Source: an uncultured Comamonadaceae bacterium
Lineage (GTDB): Bacteria; Pseudomonadota; Gammaproteobacteria; Burkholderiales; Burkholderiaceae_C
Direction: 5' to 3'
Assembly (NCBI GenBank): GCA_937871735.1
Contig: CALMOI010000036.1
Location: 1-9,406, forward strand
Length of the DNA stretch: 9,406 nucleotides
Under the pieces are notes generated by a model. That model saw nothing but the letters and a program-made list of their open reading frames with translations. It had not been told where the DNA came from and did no database searches. Each line of letters begins with the position of its first letter. Position 1 is the first letter of the stretch. Below, in pieces: positions 1 to 6,614 of this stretch. Both the position numbers and the translations under genes were made by a program.

Positions 1-961
1 TGGCGCTGCCCAAGATGCCTGCCAGCGGCGTGCGCAGGTCGTGCGACAGGGCGGCCAGTAGGGCGTTGCGCGTGGCTTCGGAGCGAGCGCTGTCTTGCGC
101 GCTGCGTGCCAGGGCGGCGGCGCGTTCGCGCTCCACCGACAGGCCAATCTGCCGCGCCAGCGCCTGCCAGTGGCGCAGGGTAGCGGCGTCGGGCGGGGCA
201 TCCATGTCGATTTCGCTCAGCGCGATTTGCACCGCGCCGCCGGGCTGCGGCCCGCCAAAGGGCGCACACCACAGCGGCAGTTGCGGCCAGTCGGCGCAGC
301 CCCAGCCCAGCAGGCGCAGGTTGGTGACCGCCCAAGCGGCGGCATCGGCATGAAACGGCGAGGCTGGGCCCGTTGCGCCTGCGCCGCAGCACTCCAGCAT
401 CTGCGGCGTGACCGGGGTGATGGGCGAGGGCGGGCTGGCGGGGTCGGGGTTGGCGCGCAAGTACACCGCGCAAGGCCAGCCCAGCGTGGCGGCCAGCCAG
501 TTGGCCGCGTGCTGGGCGGTCGATTGCGCGCCCGTGCAGGCGGCCAATTGTTCGCTCAGCGCGTGCAATTGGGCGGCTTGGTGTTCGCGCTGGCGGGCCG
601 CATCCAGTTCGTCGCGCAAACGGGCGACCAAGGTGTTGATGCTGAGCGACACCGCCAGCAGCACGCCCAGCGTCAGCAGGTATTCCGGGTCATCCACCGC
701 CAAGGTGTAGCGCGGCGGCACAAAAAAATAGTTGAACGCCGACACGCTCAGCACCGAGGTCAACACGCCCAACCAGCGCCCCAGCAGTGCCGATGTGCCC
801 ATCACCGCCAGCAGGTAAATCAACGCCAGCGCCGCCACTGACATGCGCCCGTCCAGCGCAGTGCAAATGCCAGTGGCCAGCGTCACGCACAGCACCACGC
901 ACAGCACCACCAGCAGCAGTTGGCGCGATGCGGGGGCGGGCGGCGGCGTGGTGGTGTTCAT
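1..961 (-). CDS. KdpD-like sensor histidine kinase, short form, partial (C-terminus beyond window)
   Basis: This is the N-terminal 320 codons of a membrane sensor kinase that phosphorylates itself on a histidine and passes the phosphate to a response regulator. ATG at 961 starts a frame with hydrophobic segments between about residues 14 and 125. It contains FNYFFVPPRY (76-85) followed by DDPEYLLTLGVLLAV, the signature of the DUF4118 membrane region of KdpD. A GAF-like stretch follows (about 135-285), then the H-box ALSHDLRTPLAGILGSA with the phospho-acceptor His at 307. The HATPase domain lies off the left edge. A full KdpD has a long cytoplasmic KdpD/Usp-like N-terminal part before DUF4118. 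Here the protein begins only about 12 residues before the first membrane segment, so this is the short type, and potassium sensing cannot be assumed. It starts 38 bases after the rep stop with no clear ribosome site, so it may be co-transcribed with rep. The partner regulator is not in the window. Confidence 0.9.
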   Translation of the reverse strand, partial: MNTTTPPPAPASRQLLLVVLCVVLCVTLATGICTALDGRMSVAALALIYLLAVMGTSALLGRWLGVLTSVLSVSAFNYFFVPPRYTLAVDDPEYLLTLGVLLAVSLSINTLVARLRDELDAARQREHQAAQLHALSEQLAACTGAQSTAQHAANWLAATLGWPCAVYLRANPDPASPPSPITPVTPQMLECCGAGATGPASPFHADAAAWAVTNLRLLGWGCADWPQLPLWCAPFGGPQPGGAVQIALSEIDMDAPPDAATLRHWQALARQIGLSVERERAAALARSAQDSARSEATRNALLAALSHDLRTPLAGILGSA

Positions 962-999
962 GGGCAAAGGCGCAAAGGCAGGCCCGCTCGCAGCCCGCG

Positions 1000-3114
1000 T
1001 CAGAGTTTGGCTGCGCTGGCAGCAGCAGCTTGGGCCTTTTGGGCGAACTCGGCGCGCAGGGCACGCAGCTTTTCTCGCGGGTCTTCTTTGGTGGTGGTTT
1101 TGTCCAGCGCCATTTCTTCAATGAAGCGGCTGGGTTTGCCGGGCACCATTTCGCGGCCTTTTTTGCGGCGGCGCGTCCAGCTCACGGCCAAGGTGGTGCG
1201 GGCGCGGGTGATGCCCACGTACATCAGGCGGCGCTCTTCTTCCAAGCGCTGTTGGGTGCTGGCGCGGGCTGATTCGGCAGCGGGCGATTCAGCGCCGTCG
1301 CCGTCTTCGCGGGCCGGGGCTTCGTCCAGCTTGAAGGGCAGCAAGCCCTCGTTCACGCCGACCAGCATCACATGCGGCCACTCCAAGCCTTTGGAGGCGT
1401 GCAGGGTGGACAAGGTCAGCACGTCTTGGTCTTTTTCGCGCTCGCTGAGTGTGGACAGCAGCGAGATGGTTTGCGCTACTTCCAGCAGGCTTTTGGTGGC
1501 GTTGCTGGTGCTGACCCCGGCGGCATCGTCAATTTGGCCGCCGCAGCGCCCGGCCATCCAGTCGCAAAATTCCAGCACGTTCGTCCAGCGGGCGGCGGCG
1601 GCTTTGTCGTTGTCTTCGCCTTCGTGCAGATGCTGTTCGTAGGCTATGTCTTTGAGCCAGTCGGTCAAAAAGGCGCGGGCTTCTTCCGCGCCGTGGGTGT
1701 GGCGGGCGCGGTATTCCTGGTCGTTCAAGAAGCGGCCAAATTCATGCAAGCTGCCCACGGCGCGGGCGTTCAACACGCTGGGCAGGCTGTGCGAGAACAG
1801 CGCGGCAAACAAGCTCAGTTTGTAGCGGCTGGCGAATTCGCCCAAGGTTTGCAGCGTTTGGTGGCCGATGCCGCGCTTGGGGCTGGTGATGGCGCGCAAA
1901 AACGCCGGGTCATCATCGTTGTTGACCCACAGCCGAAACCAAGCGCACAGGTCTTTGATTTCAGCCCGGTCAAAAAAGCTCTGCCCGCCCGAGACTTTGT
2001 ACGGTACTTGGGCGCGGCGTAGCGCTTTTTCAAACGGCTTGGCCATGTGGTTGGCGCGGTACAAGATGGCGAAGTCGCGCCACTCTTTGTGCTGCGAGTT
2101 GGCGCGCAGGCCCAGGATGCGGGCCACGGCGCGTTCGGCCTCGTGCTCTTCGTGGTCGGCATCGACCACGCGCACCGGCTCGCCTTCGCCCAGTTCCGAG
2201 AACAGCGTTTTCGGGAACAGCTTGGGGTTGGGGCCGATCACGTTGTTGGCGGCGCGCAAGATGGCGCTGGTGGAGCGGTAGTTTTGCTCCAGCTTCACCA
2301 CCTTGAGTTTGGGGAAGTCGAGCGGCAGTTTTTTCAGGTTGTCCAGCGTTGCGCCGCGCCAGCCGTAGATGGACTGGTCGTCGTCACCCACGGCGGTGAA
2401 GCGGCCACGCTCGCCCACCAAGTATTTCAGCACTTCGTACTGGGTGGCGTTGGTGTCTTGGTATTCGTCAACCAGCACGTGGCCGAGTTGCTTTTGCCAC
2501 TTCTCGCGCACCTCGGGGAAGTCGCGCAGCAGCTTGAGCGGCAGGCCGATCAGGTCGTCAAAGTCCACGCTTTGGTAGGCGGTCAGGCGCTCTTCGTAGC
2601 GGGTCATCAGCACGGCGATGTGGCGCTCGTTCTCGTCCTTGGCTTGGGCGAGGGCGGCTTCGGCGTTCAGGCCCATGTTTTTCCAGAGGCTGATCGTCCA
2701 TTGCCACTGGCGGGCGGTGGCTGCGTCGGTGGTGGCGCCGCATTCCTTCAAGATGCCCAGCACGTCGTCAGCATCCAGGATGCTGAACTGGGGTTTGAGG
2801 CCCAGCACCGCGCCGTCTTGGCGCATCAAACGCACGCCCAGCGCGTGGAAGGTGCAAATCAGCACTTCGCCCGCAGCTCGGCCAATCAGGCTTTTGGCGC
2901 GCTCGCGCATTTCTGACGCGGCTTTGTTGGTGAAGGTGATGGCCGCGATGCGCTCCGCTGGCATCCCGGTTTGAATCAGCCGAGCAATTTTGTGGGTGAT
3001 GACGCGGGTTTTGCCCGAACCTGCGCCCGCCAGCACCAGGCAAGGCCCGTGCATGTAGTTGACGGCTTCTTGTTGCGCAAGGTTGAGGCCAGAGATGGAG
3101 TGGGCTGCGGACAC
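1000..3114 (-). CDS. rep: ATP-dependent DNA helicase Rep (UvrD/Rep superfamily 1A)
   Basis: This is a 704-residue 3'-5' DNA translocase and helicase that clears proteins ahead of replication forks. The superfamily 1 motifs appear in order: Walker A AGAGSGKT (29-36), motif Ia TFTNKAA (60-66), Walker B/motif II VDEYQDTN (215-222), motif III GDDDQSIYGWRGA (243-255), motif IV KLEQNYRS (274-281), motif V LSTLHASKGLEWPHV (about 568-582) and motif VI EERRLMYVGITRAR (about 626-639). The opening LNLAQQEAV...GPCLVLAGAGSGKTRVIT and the block AILYRANH...PYKVSGGQSFF match E. coli Rep more closely than UvrD or PcrA, and the length is near the family norm of about 670. The start codon is GTG, without an obvious Shine-Dalgarno sequence. 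No ATG lies between it and the conserved N-terminus, so GTG is preferred. An acidic, Ala-rich insert of about 25 residues lies between motifs V and VI. The gene follows the MORN gene by 63 bases and precedes the kinase by 38. Confidence 0.93.
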   Translation of the reverse strand: MSAAHSISGLNLAQQEAVNYMHGPCLVLAGAGSGKTRVITHKIARLIQTGMPAERIAAITFTNKAASEMRERAKSLIGRAAGEVLICTFHALGVRLMRQDGAVLGLKPQFSILDADDVLGILKECGATTDAATARQWQWTISLWKNMGLNAEAALAQAKDENERHIAVLMTRYEERLTAYQSVDFDDLIGLPLKLLRDFPEVREKWQKQLGHVLVDEYQDTNATQYEVLKYLVGERGRFTAVGDDDQSIYGWRGATLDNLKKLPLDFPKLKVVKLEQNYRSTSAILRAANNVIGPNPKLFPKTLFSELGEGEPVRVVDADHEEHEAERAVARILGLRANSQHKEWRDFAILYRANHMAKPFEKALRRAQVPYKVSGGQSFFDRAEIKDLCAWFRLWVNNDDDPAFLRAITSPKRGIGHQTLQTLGEFASRYKLSLFAALFSHSLPSVLNARAVGSLHEFGRFLNDQEYRARHTHGAEEARAFLTDWLKDIAYEQHLHEGEDNDKAAAARWTNVLEFCDWMAGRCGGQIDDAAGVSTSNATKSLLEVAQTISLLSTLSEREKDQDVLTLSTLHASKGLEWPHVMLVGVNEGLLPFKLDEAPAREDGDGAESPAAESARASTQQRLEEERRLMYVGITRARTTLAVSWTRRRKKGREMVPGKPSRFIEEMALDKTTTKEDPREKLRALRAEFAQKAQAAAASAAKL

Positions 3115-3146
3115 GGGCGGGCGATGAGAGAGAAAACGCCGAGTGT

Positions 3147-3167
3147 AGGGCGCAGCGCCATCGCCCT
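3147..3167 (-). terminator. weak hairpin in the gap between the MORN gene and rep
   Basis: A perfect 6-bp inverted repeat, AGGGCG and CGCCCT with a 9-base loop, lies 10 bases beyond the MORN stop codon. On the minus strand the nearest T-rich stretch (TTTTCTCTCTC) begins about ten bases later rather than directly after the stem. It is at best a poor intrinsic terminator, and could only modulate read-through into rep. Confidence 0.25.
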
Positions 3168-3177
3168 TACATCGCCT

Positions 3178-5166
3178 TTATTTGCGGATCAGGTTGCCTT
3201 GTGCGGTTTGCTGGTCGTGGTCGTACACGCCTTCCCAGCGGTCGCCGGTTTTCCAGGTGAACACGCCTTGGCCGTGTTTTTGCCCCGCCAGCCACGGCCC
3301 GACGTACTGGTCGCCGTTGGGCCACATGAAGGTGCCTTGCCCGTTGGGCTGGCCGCCTGCAAATTGGCCGACATAAGTCTCGCCGCCGGGGAATTGCATC
3401 CGGCCTTGTCCTTGGGGTTGTTCGCCTTGCCACTCGCCGTCGTAGCGTTGGCCGTCTTTCCAGGTCTGCACGCCTCGGCCTTCGGGATGCCCGGCGTTGA
3501 ACTGGCCGACATAGTTGTCGCCCGAGGCGTAGAGCATGCGCCCTTGGCCGTGCGGCATGCCGTTGACCACCGCGCCTTCGTAGATGTTGCCGTTGGAAAA
3601 CTGCACGCTGGCTTGCCCCGTGGGTTTGTCGCGCACCCAGTCGCCGTTGTAGCGCTGGCCGTTGGCCCAGATGAACTGGCCTTTGCCGTGGCGCTGGCCT
3701 TTGAGCAGCGAGCCGTCGTAGATGTCGCCGTTGGCCCACATGATGCGGCCCGTGCCGGAGTAGGTGGCACCGTCAGCATCGCGCACAAATTGGCCGCTGA
3801 AGCGCGTGCTGCCTGAGGTGAATTCAGCGGGTTGCGCATCGGCCTTGCCGGAGGCGTTGGGGCGGATGGCATTGGCGGCGGTCGCAGCGGCTGCGGCGGT
3901 GGCCATCGCGACCGGCGCGGCTTGCGCTGCCGTTGCGGCTTGTTGCACAGGCGCTGCTGTGCCCGCTTGCAAAGCTCCGGCTGCCGCAGCGGTGCCGAGC
4001 GCGCCTGCGGTGGCTTTGGCGGCGGCGGGGCCGGGCAGGGCAGAGGTTGCCGTTTCAATCTTTGGTGCCAGCATTTGTGCCGCTGCCGATTGCGCTGCGG
4101 TATTCGCCGCTGTGTTGGTGGCCGTGGTGCCCAAAGCGCGCAGGTCGGAAGCGCTGATGTTCATCGACATGGCGCTGCGCGTGGAGGCCCACGGCGTGCC
4201 GCGTTCGCGCGCCAAGGCTTGTGCGTTGCTGCGGGCCGTGTCCAGCACCGGGCCTTTGCACAGGCCCAGCAGGTCGCGCCACAGGGTTTCGACCATTTGG
4301 GAAGCTTCTTGTTTTTCTTCCCGGTTCATGCCGGGGGCCAGCGTGCGCAGGCGTTGGTTTTGCTCGCGGGCTTGTTCAAACGCGGGGGCGCAGTGCTCGG
4401 CGTTGATGCTGTCGATTTCTGCTTGCTCGCGGCGGCGTTGTGCCACTTCTTGCTGCGTGCCGTTGCAGCGCTCCGAGGCCAGCTCCCACAGGTCTTCGGC
4501 TTTGCGGTACAGCATGGCGGCTTCGCCCCAGCGGCGCTCGGACAAGGCTTGCCGGCCCATGTCCTGAAAACTGCCCGCGTCTTTGTGTGCGGCGGCGCAT
4601 TGCGGGCCAGAGCCGAGTTGCTCTTGAATGCCTGCGCGCATCTTCAGGCTGTCGTTCAAGTTGCGTTGGGCGCGGTCTTTGGCGCGGCCTTCGCACACGC
4701 CCACGGCTTGCGACCACAGCAGCACGGCCTCGTCAAACAGCCGAGCTTGGGTGGCGAGTTCGGCTTTTTGCGATTGGGCTGTCAGGGCTTTGAGGTCAAC
4801 GGCGGTGGCTTTGTCGCTCAGCGGGCGGCAGCCTTCGGGTGCGGATTGCTGTGCGGGTTGGGGCGCGGCGACTTCGGCGGCAACTGCGCTGGGGCTGGAT
4901 GTAGCGTCTGCGGCGGGTGTGGTGGCAGGTGTTGCAGCGCTGGCGCTGGGTGCTGTCGGCGGCGGTGACGTTGCAGGGGCGGCGGTTGGCGCTTCAGCCG
5001 CAGGCGGCGTGGTGGCGGCGGTGCTTCCCGGCAGATTTTGTTTGAGGCGCTGGAGCAATTCCATCGGGCTGGTTTGCGCCCCAGCCGTCAGGGGCAAGGT
5101 CAGGCACAGGGCCAAGACGGCCCGGGTCAAGGGGTGCAAAGGCAAACGCATGTGCAAGGGTTGCAT
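3178..5166 (-). CDS. secreted MORN-repeat protein with three Cys-bracketed helical modules
   Basis: This is a 662-residue exported protein of unknown function. A signal peptide covers about residues 1-30 (hydrophobic core VLALCLTLPLT, likely cleavage after AGA). A Pro/Ala/Thr-rich linker runs to about 110. Three successive helical, TPR-like modules (113-303) are each bounded by two cysteines 45-46 residues apart, with a Trp six or seven residues before the second cysteine. A second Ala-rich linker follows (about 345-440), then eight consecutive 23-residue MORN units (479-662) of the form NGD.Y.G.W..G..HGQG...W that end exactly at the C-terminus. Export makes disulfides plausible. MORN arrays elsewhere bind proteins or membranes, so a structural or scaffold role in the periplasm or outer membrane is possible but unproven. 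The start lies 10 bases after the lipoprotein stop, suggesting translational coupling. Met6 (5151) is an alternative start that still leaves a good signal peptide. Neither start has a clear ribosome site. Confidence 0.88.
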   Translation of the reverse strand: MQPLHMRLPLHPLTRAVLALCLTLPLTAGAQTSPMELLQRLKQNLPGSTAATTPPAAEAPTAAPATSPPPTAPSASAATPATTPAADATSSPSAVAAEVAAPQPAQQSAPEGCRPLSDKATAVDLKALTAQSQKAELATQARLFDEAVLLWSQAVGVCEGRAKDRAQRNLNDSLKMRAGIQEQLGSGPQCAAAHKDAGSFQDMGRQALSERRWGEAAMLYRKAEDLWELASERCNGTQQEVAQRRREQAEIDSINAEHCAPAFEQAREQNQRLRTLAPGMNREEKQEASQMVETLWRDLLGLCKGPVLDTARSNAQALARERGTPWASTRSAMSMNISASDLRALGTTATNTAANTAAQSAAAQMLAPKIETATSALPGPAAAKATAGALGTAAAAGALQAGTAAPVQQAATAAQAAPVAMATAAAAATAANAIRPNASGKADAQPAEFTSGSTRFSGQFVRDADGATYSGTGRIMWANGDIYDGSLLKGQRHGKGQFIWANGQRYNGDWVRDKPTGQASVQFSNGNIYEGAVVNGMPHGQGRMLYASGDNYVGQFNAGHPEGRGVQTWKDGQRYDGEWQGEQPQGQGRMQFPGGETYVGQFAGGQPNGQGTFMWPNGDQYVGPWLAGQKHGQGVFTWKTGDRWEGVYDHDQQTAQGNLIRK
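3181..3732 (-). repeat. eight-unit tandem MORN array (69-base period) encoded in the gene
   Basis: The last 184 codons divide without remainder into eight 23-codon units. They begin NGDIYDG, NGQRYNG, NGNIYEG, SGDNYVG, DGQRYDG, GGETYVG, NGDQYVG and TGDRWEG. The first seven have the MORN pattern of an aromatic residue and Gly near the start and GxG near residues 15-18. The eighth is degenerate (TAQGN). A further decayed unit (FSGQFVRDADGATYSG) lies just upstream. The array is in frame, with no spacer and no tail after it. Confidence 0.85.
4258..4830 (-). repeat. three Cys-x43/44-Cys helical modules within the MORN protein
   Basis: Residues C113-C158, C190-C234 and C259-C303 bracket three segments of 46, 45 and 45 residues. 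Each has a conserved Trp near its end (LLWSQAVGVC, DLWELASERC, TLWRDLLGLC). After the second Cys, modules 1 and 3 continue with a small residue or Lys plus Gly (EG, KG), and module 2 with NG. Linkers of 31 and 24 residues separate them. The even number and regular spacing of the cysteines in an exported protein suggest one disulfide per module. The fold looks helical and TPR-like. I do not recognise a named family. Confidence 0.65.
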
Positions 5167-5176
5167 AGAGGGTGGT

Positions 5177-6514
5177 TTATTTGGTGGCGCTGGCGGGGAC
5201 GTAAGCGGTGTGCAACATGCCGTCGATCAGGCCGCGCGCATACGGTTGGTCGCCCATCACGGGCACGCTGAGGTCGTCGTAGCTGAAGGCGGCGGGCGCG
5301 GTGGCCAGCGGCATGTCGGTGAGCGGCATTTGCAAATCGTCGGGCTTGATGCCTTGCAAGATGGTGGTCACTTCCTCGCCGCGCCCTTGGGCAGTAGCGA
5401 TTTTGTTCAGCGCTGACATGCGTTCGGGGTCTAGCACCATCGAGTTCGAGGCCAAGCCTTGTTCCAGCAGCTTTTGGTGCAGCGTGAAACCGGCCAGCGG
5501 GTTGGCTTGGAGCTTTTCCATGCGGGTGTAGGCCCAGGCATCCGCCCGGTCAAACACGGTGGACGCCACCCACGCCACGCCCGAGAGAGCGCCCCGGTTG
5601 GCGGCGGCTTGTTGCATGGTGTTCATCACCTGCTGCTGACTGAGCTTTTGCACCGCGCCCACCAATTGCTCGCGCACTTTGCTGCTGGCGTAGCTGGTGG
5701 CTTGGTCCATGAGCTGCTGCTTGAGCACTTCGGTCGCGGCGGCGGCAGCGGCAGATTGCGCGGCTTTGACGGCGGCGTTGGCGGCCAAGGCCGCGCCTTG
5801 CAGGCCAGACGCCAGCGAAAACAAGCTGTACGCCGTGCCCGCGATGGTGGTGGTGTAGCTGTAGGCCTTCATGCGCACGCCGCCTTCTTCGGACACGCCT
5901 TGCGTCCACAGCACCATCCACAGCGCCTCGTCGTCGGTCAGGTCGGCGCGGGTGACTTCGAGGGGGTGGACGCTCATCAGCCAGTGGTAATCCTGCGCTT
6001 TGGGACTGCCCGGCGGTGCCAGTCGGGTGTAGCCCCGGCAGACTTGGAAGGGGTGGACGGTCACACTCGTCCCATTGGAGAGTCCGACGTTGATTGGGAA
6101 GCCGCGCTCGCGCAGGGCGGCCAAGCGGGTCAGCATGTCTTCGCTGTTGTCGCTGCGGTAGTTGTCGAAAGAGCGGATTTTGTCGCCCAGTTTCAACGGG
6201 CTGTCGGGCGTGACACCTACCACCGTGACGCGCTCGTCCACGCCCAAGGCGCGCACCCATGCGACGCGGTCGTCTTCGCTCCAGTCGTAGCTGGTGGCCA
6301 CGGAAAACGGCAATTCCCATTGGCGGTCGCAGTCGGGGTCTTTCAAGGTGGCGCTGCGGGCAATGGCCGGGCGCAGCACTTTTTCACCCGCACCAAAGCT
6401 GCGAATGTGGCTCAAGAGCTCTTCATTCACGGCGCGACCGTCGTCCACGGTGTATTTCTTTCCGGCACAGCCCGCCAGCAGGCTCACGACGATCAGCATG
6501 AAAACCAAGCGCAT
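5177..6514 (-). CDS. lipoprotein with PDZ-like segment and degenerate M48-like peptidase domain
   Basis: This is a 445-residue lipoprotein of unknown function. A type II signal peptide ends in the lipobox LLAGC with the lipidated Cys at 16. The next residues are Ala and Gly, so there is no inner-membrane retention Asp and outer-membrane sorting is likely. A short PDZ-like stretch, VTVVGVTPDSPLKLGDKIRSFD, spans about 96-117. Beyond it the layout resembles PDZ-M48 lipoprotein peptidases: a Cys-containing strand (HPFQVCRGYT), then TDDEALWMVL (193-202) where M48 proteins read DDELA.VLGHELAH, and later DRADAWAYTRMEKLQANPL (322-340) where they read EADRLAL...AGYDP. The HExxH motif and the third zinc ligand Glu are absent, so if the match is real the enzyme is dead. 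The middle (235-310) is Ala/Gln-rich and helical. ATG at 6514 is chosen because GGGAG lies 7 bases upstream. The TTG six bases earlier would put that site too close. The MORN gene follows after 10 bases, so the two are probably co-expressed. Confidence 0.8.
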   Translation of the reverse strand: MRLVFMLIVVSLLAGCAGKKYTVDDGRAVNEELLSHIRSFGAGEKVLRPAIARSATLKDPDCDRQWELPFSVATSYDWSEDDRVAWVRALGVDERVTVVGVTPDSPLKLGDKIRSFDNYRSDNSEDMLTRLAALRERGFPINVGLSNGTSVTVHPFQVCRGYTRLAPPGSPKAQDYHWLMSVHPLEVTRADLTDDEALWMVLWTQGVSEEGGVRMKAYSYTTTIAGTAYSLFSLASGLQGAALAANAAVKAAQSAAAAAATEVLKQQLMDQATSYASSKVREQLVGAVQKLSQQQVMNTMQQAAANRGALSGVAWVASTVFDRADAWAYTRMEKLQANPLAGFTLHQKLLEQGLASNSMVLDPERMSALNKIATAQGRGEEVTTILQGIKPDDLQMPLTDMPLATAPAAFSYDDLSVPVMGDQPYARGLIDGMLHTAYVPASATK

Positions 6515-6521
6515 ATTCAAA

Positions 6522-6526
6522 CTCCC
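6522..6526 (-). promoter_or_regulatory. ribosome binding site of the lipoprotein gene
   Basis: On the minus strand GGGAG is followed by seven bases and then ATG (6514). This spacing supports the ATG over the in-frame TTG at 6520 and shortens the protein by two residues. Confidence 0.6.
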
Positions 6527-6540
6527 ATACCCCGTACTTT

Positions 6541-6569
6541 TTGACGCGTTGAATCCTAACGTGTGTACC
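6541..6569 (+). promoter_or_regulatory. candidate sigma-70 promoter for the AEC transporter gene
   Basis: TTGACG (6541-6546) matches the -35 consensus at five of six positions. With a 17-base spacer it is followed by TGTACC (6564-6569), which matches the -10 consensus at only three of six. It lies in the 100-base divergent gap between the lipoprotein and transporter genes and would give a leader of about 40 bases. The weak -10 makes this tentative. Confidence 0.25.
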
Positions 6570-6614
6570 TGAATCGAAGGCGCGCACCTGTGTCATCGCT
6601 GCCACAATCTGCCC

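Noticed and set aside
95..841. Plus-strand frame opposite the histidine kinase (248 codons)
   Set aside because: The minus strand here encodes an unmistakable DUF4118 region, and this frame is Gln/Arg/Gly low complexity.
2047..2916. Long open frame on the plus strand opposite rep (289 codons)
   Set aside because: It is antisense to the well-supported Rep helicase, its translation is Val/Gly/His-rich without any family motif, and long antisense frames are expected in GC-rich DNA.
3832..4968. Long plus-strand frame opposite the MORN gene (378 codons)
   Set aside because: It is the mirror of the Ala-rich and Cys-module coding sequence and reads as Gly/Cys/Arg low complexity with no start signal.
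6515..6520. TTG start of the lipoprotein at 6520
   Set aside because: The GGGAG ribosome site is only one base from this TTG but seven bases from the ATG at 6514.
5459..6544. Plus-strand frame opposite the lipoprotein gene (361 codons)
   Set aside because: It has no recognisable domain or ribosome site, and the opposite strand has a clear lipobox and start signal.
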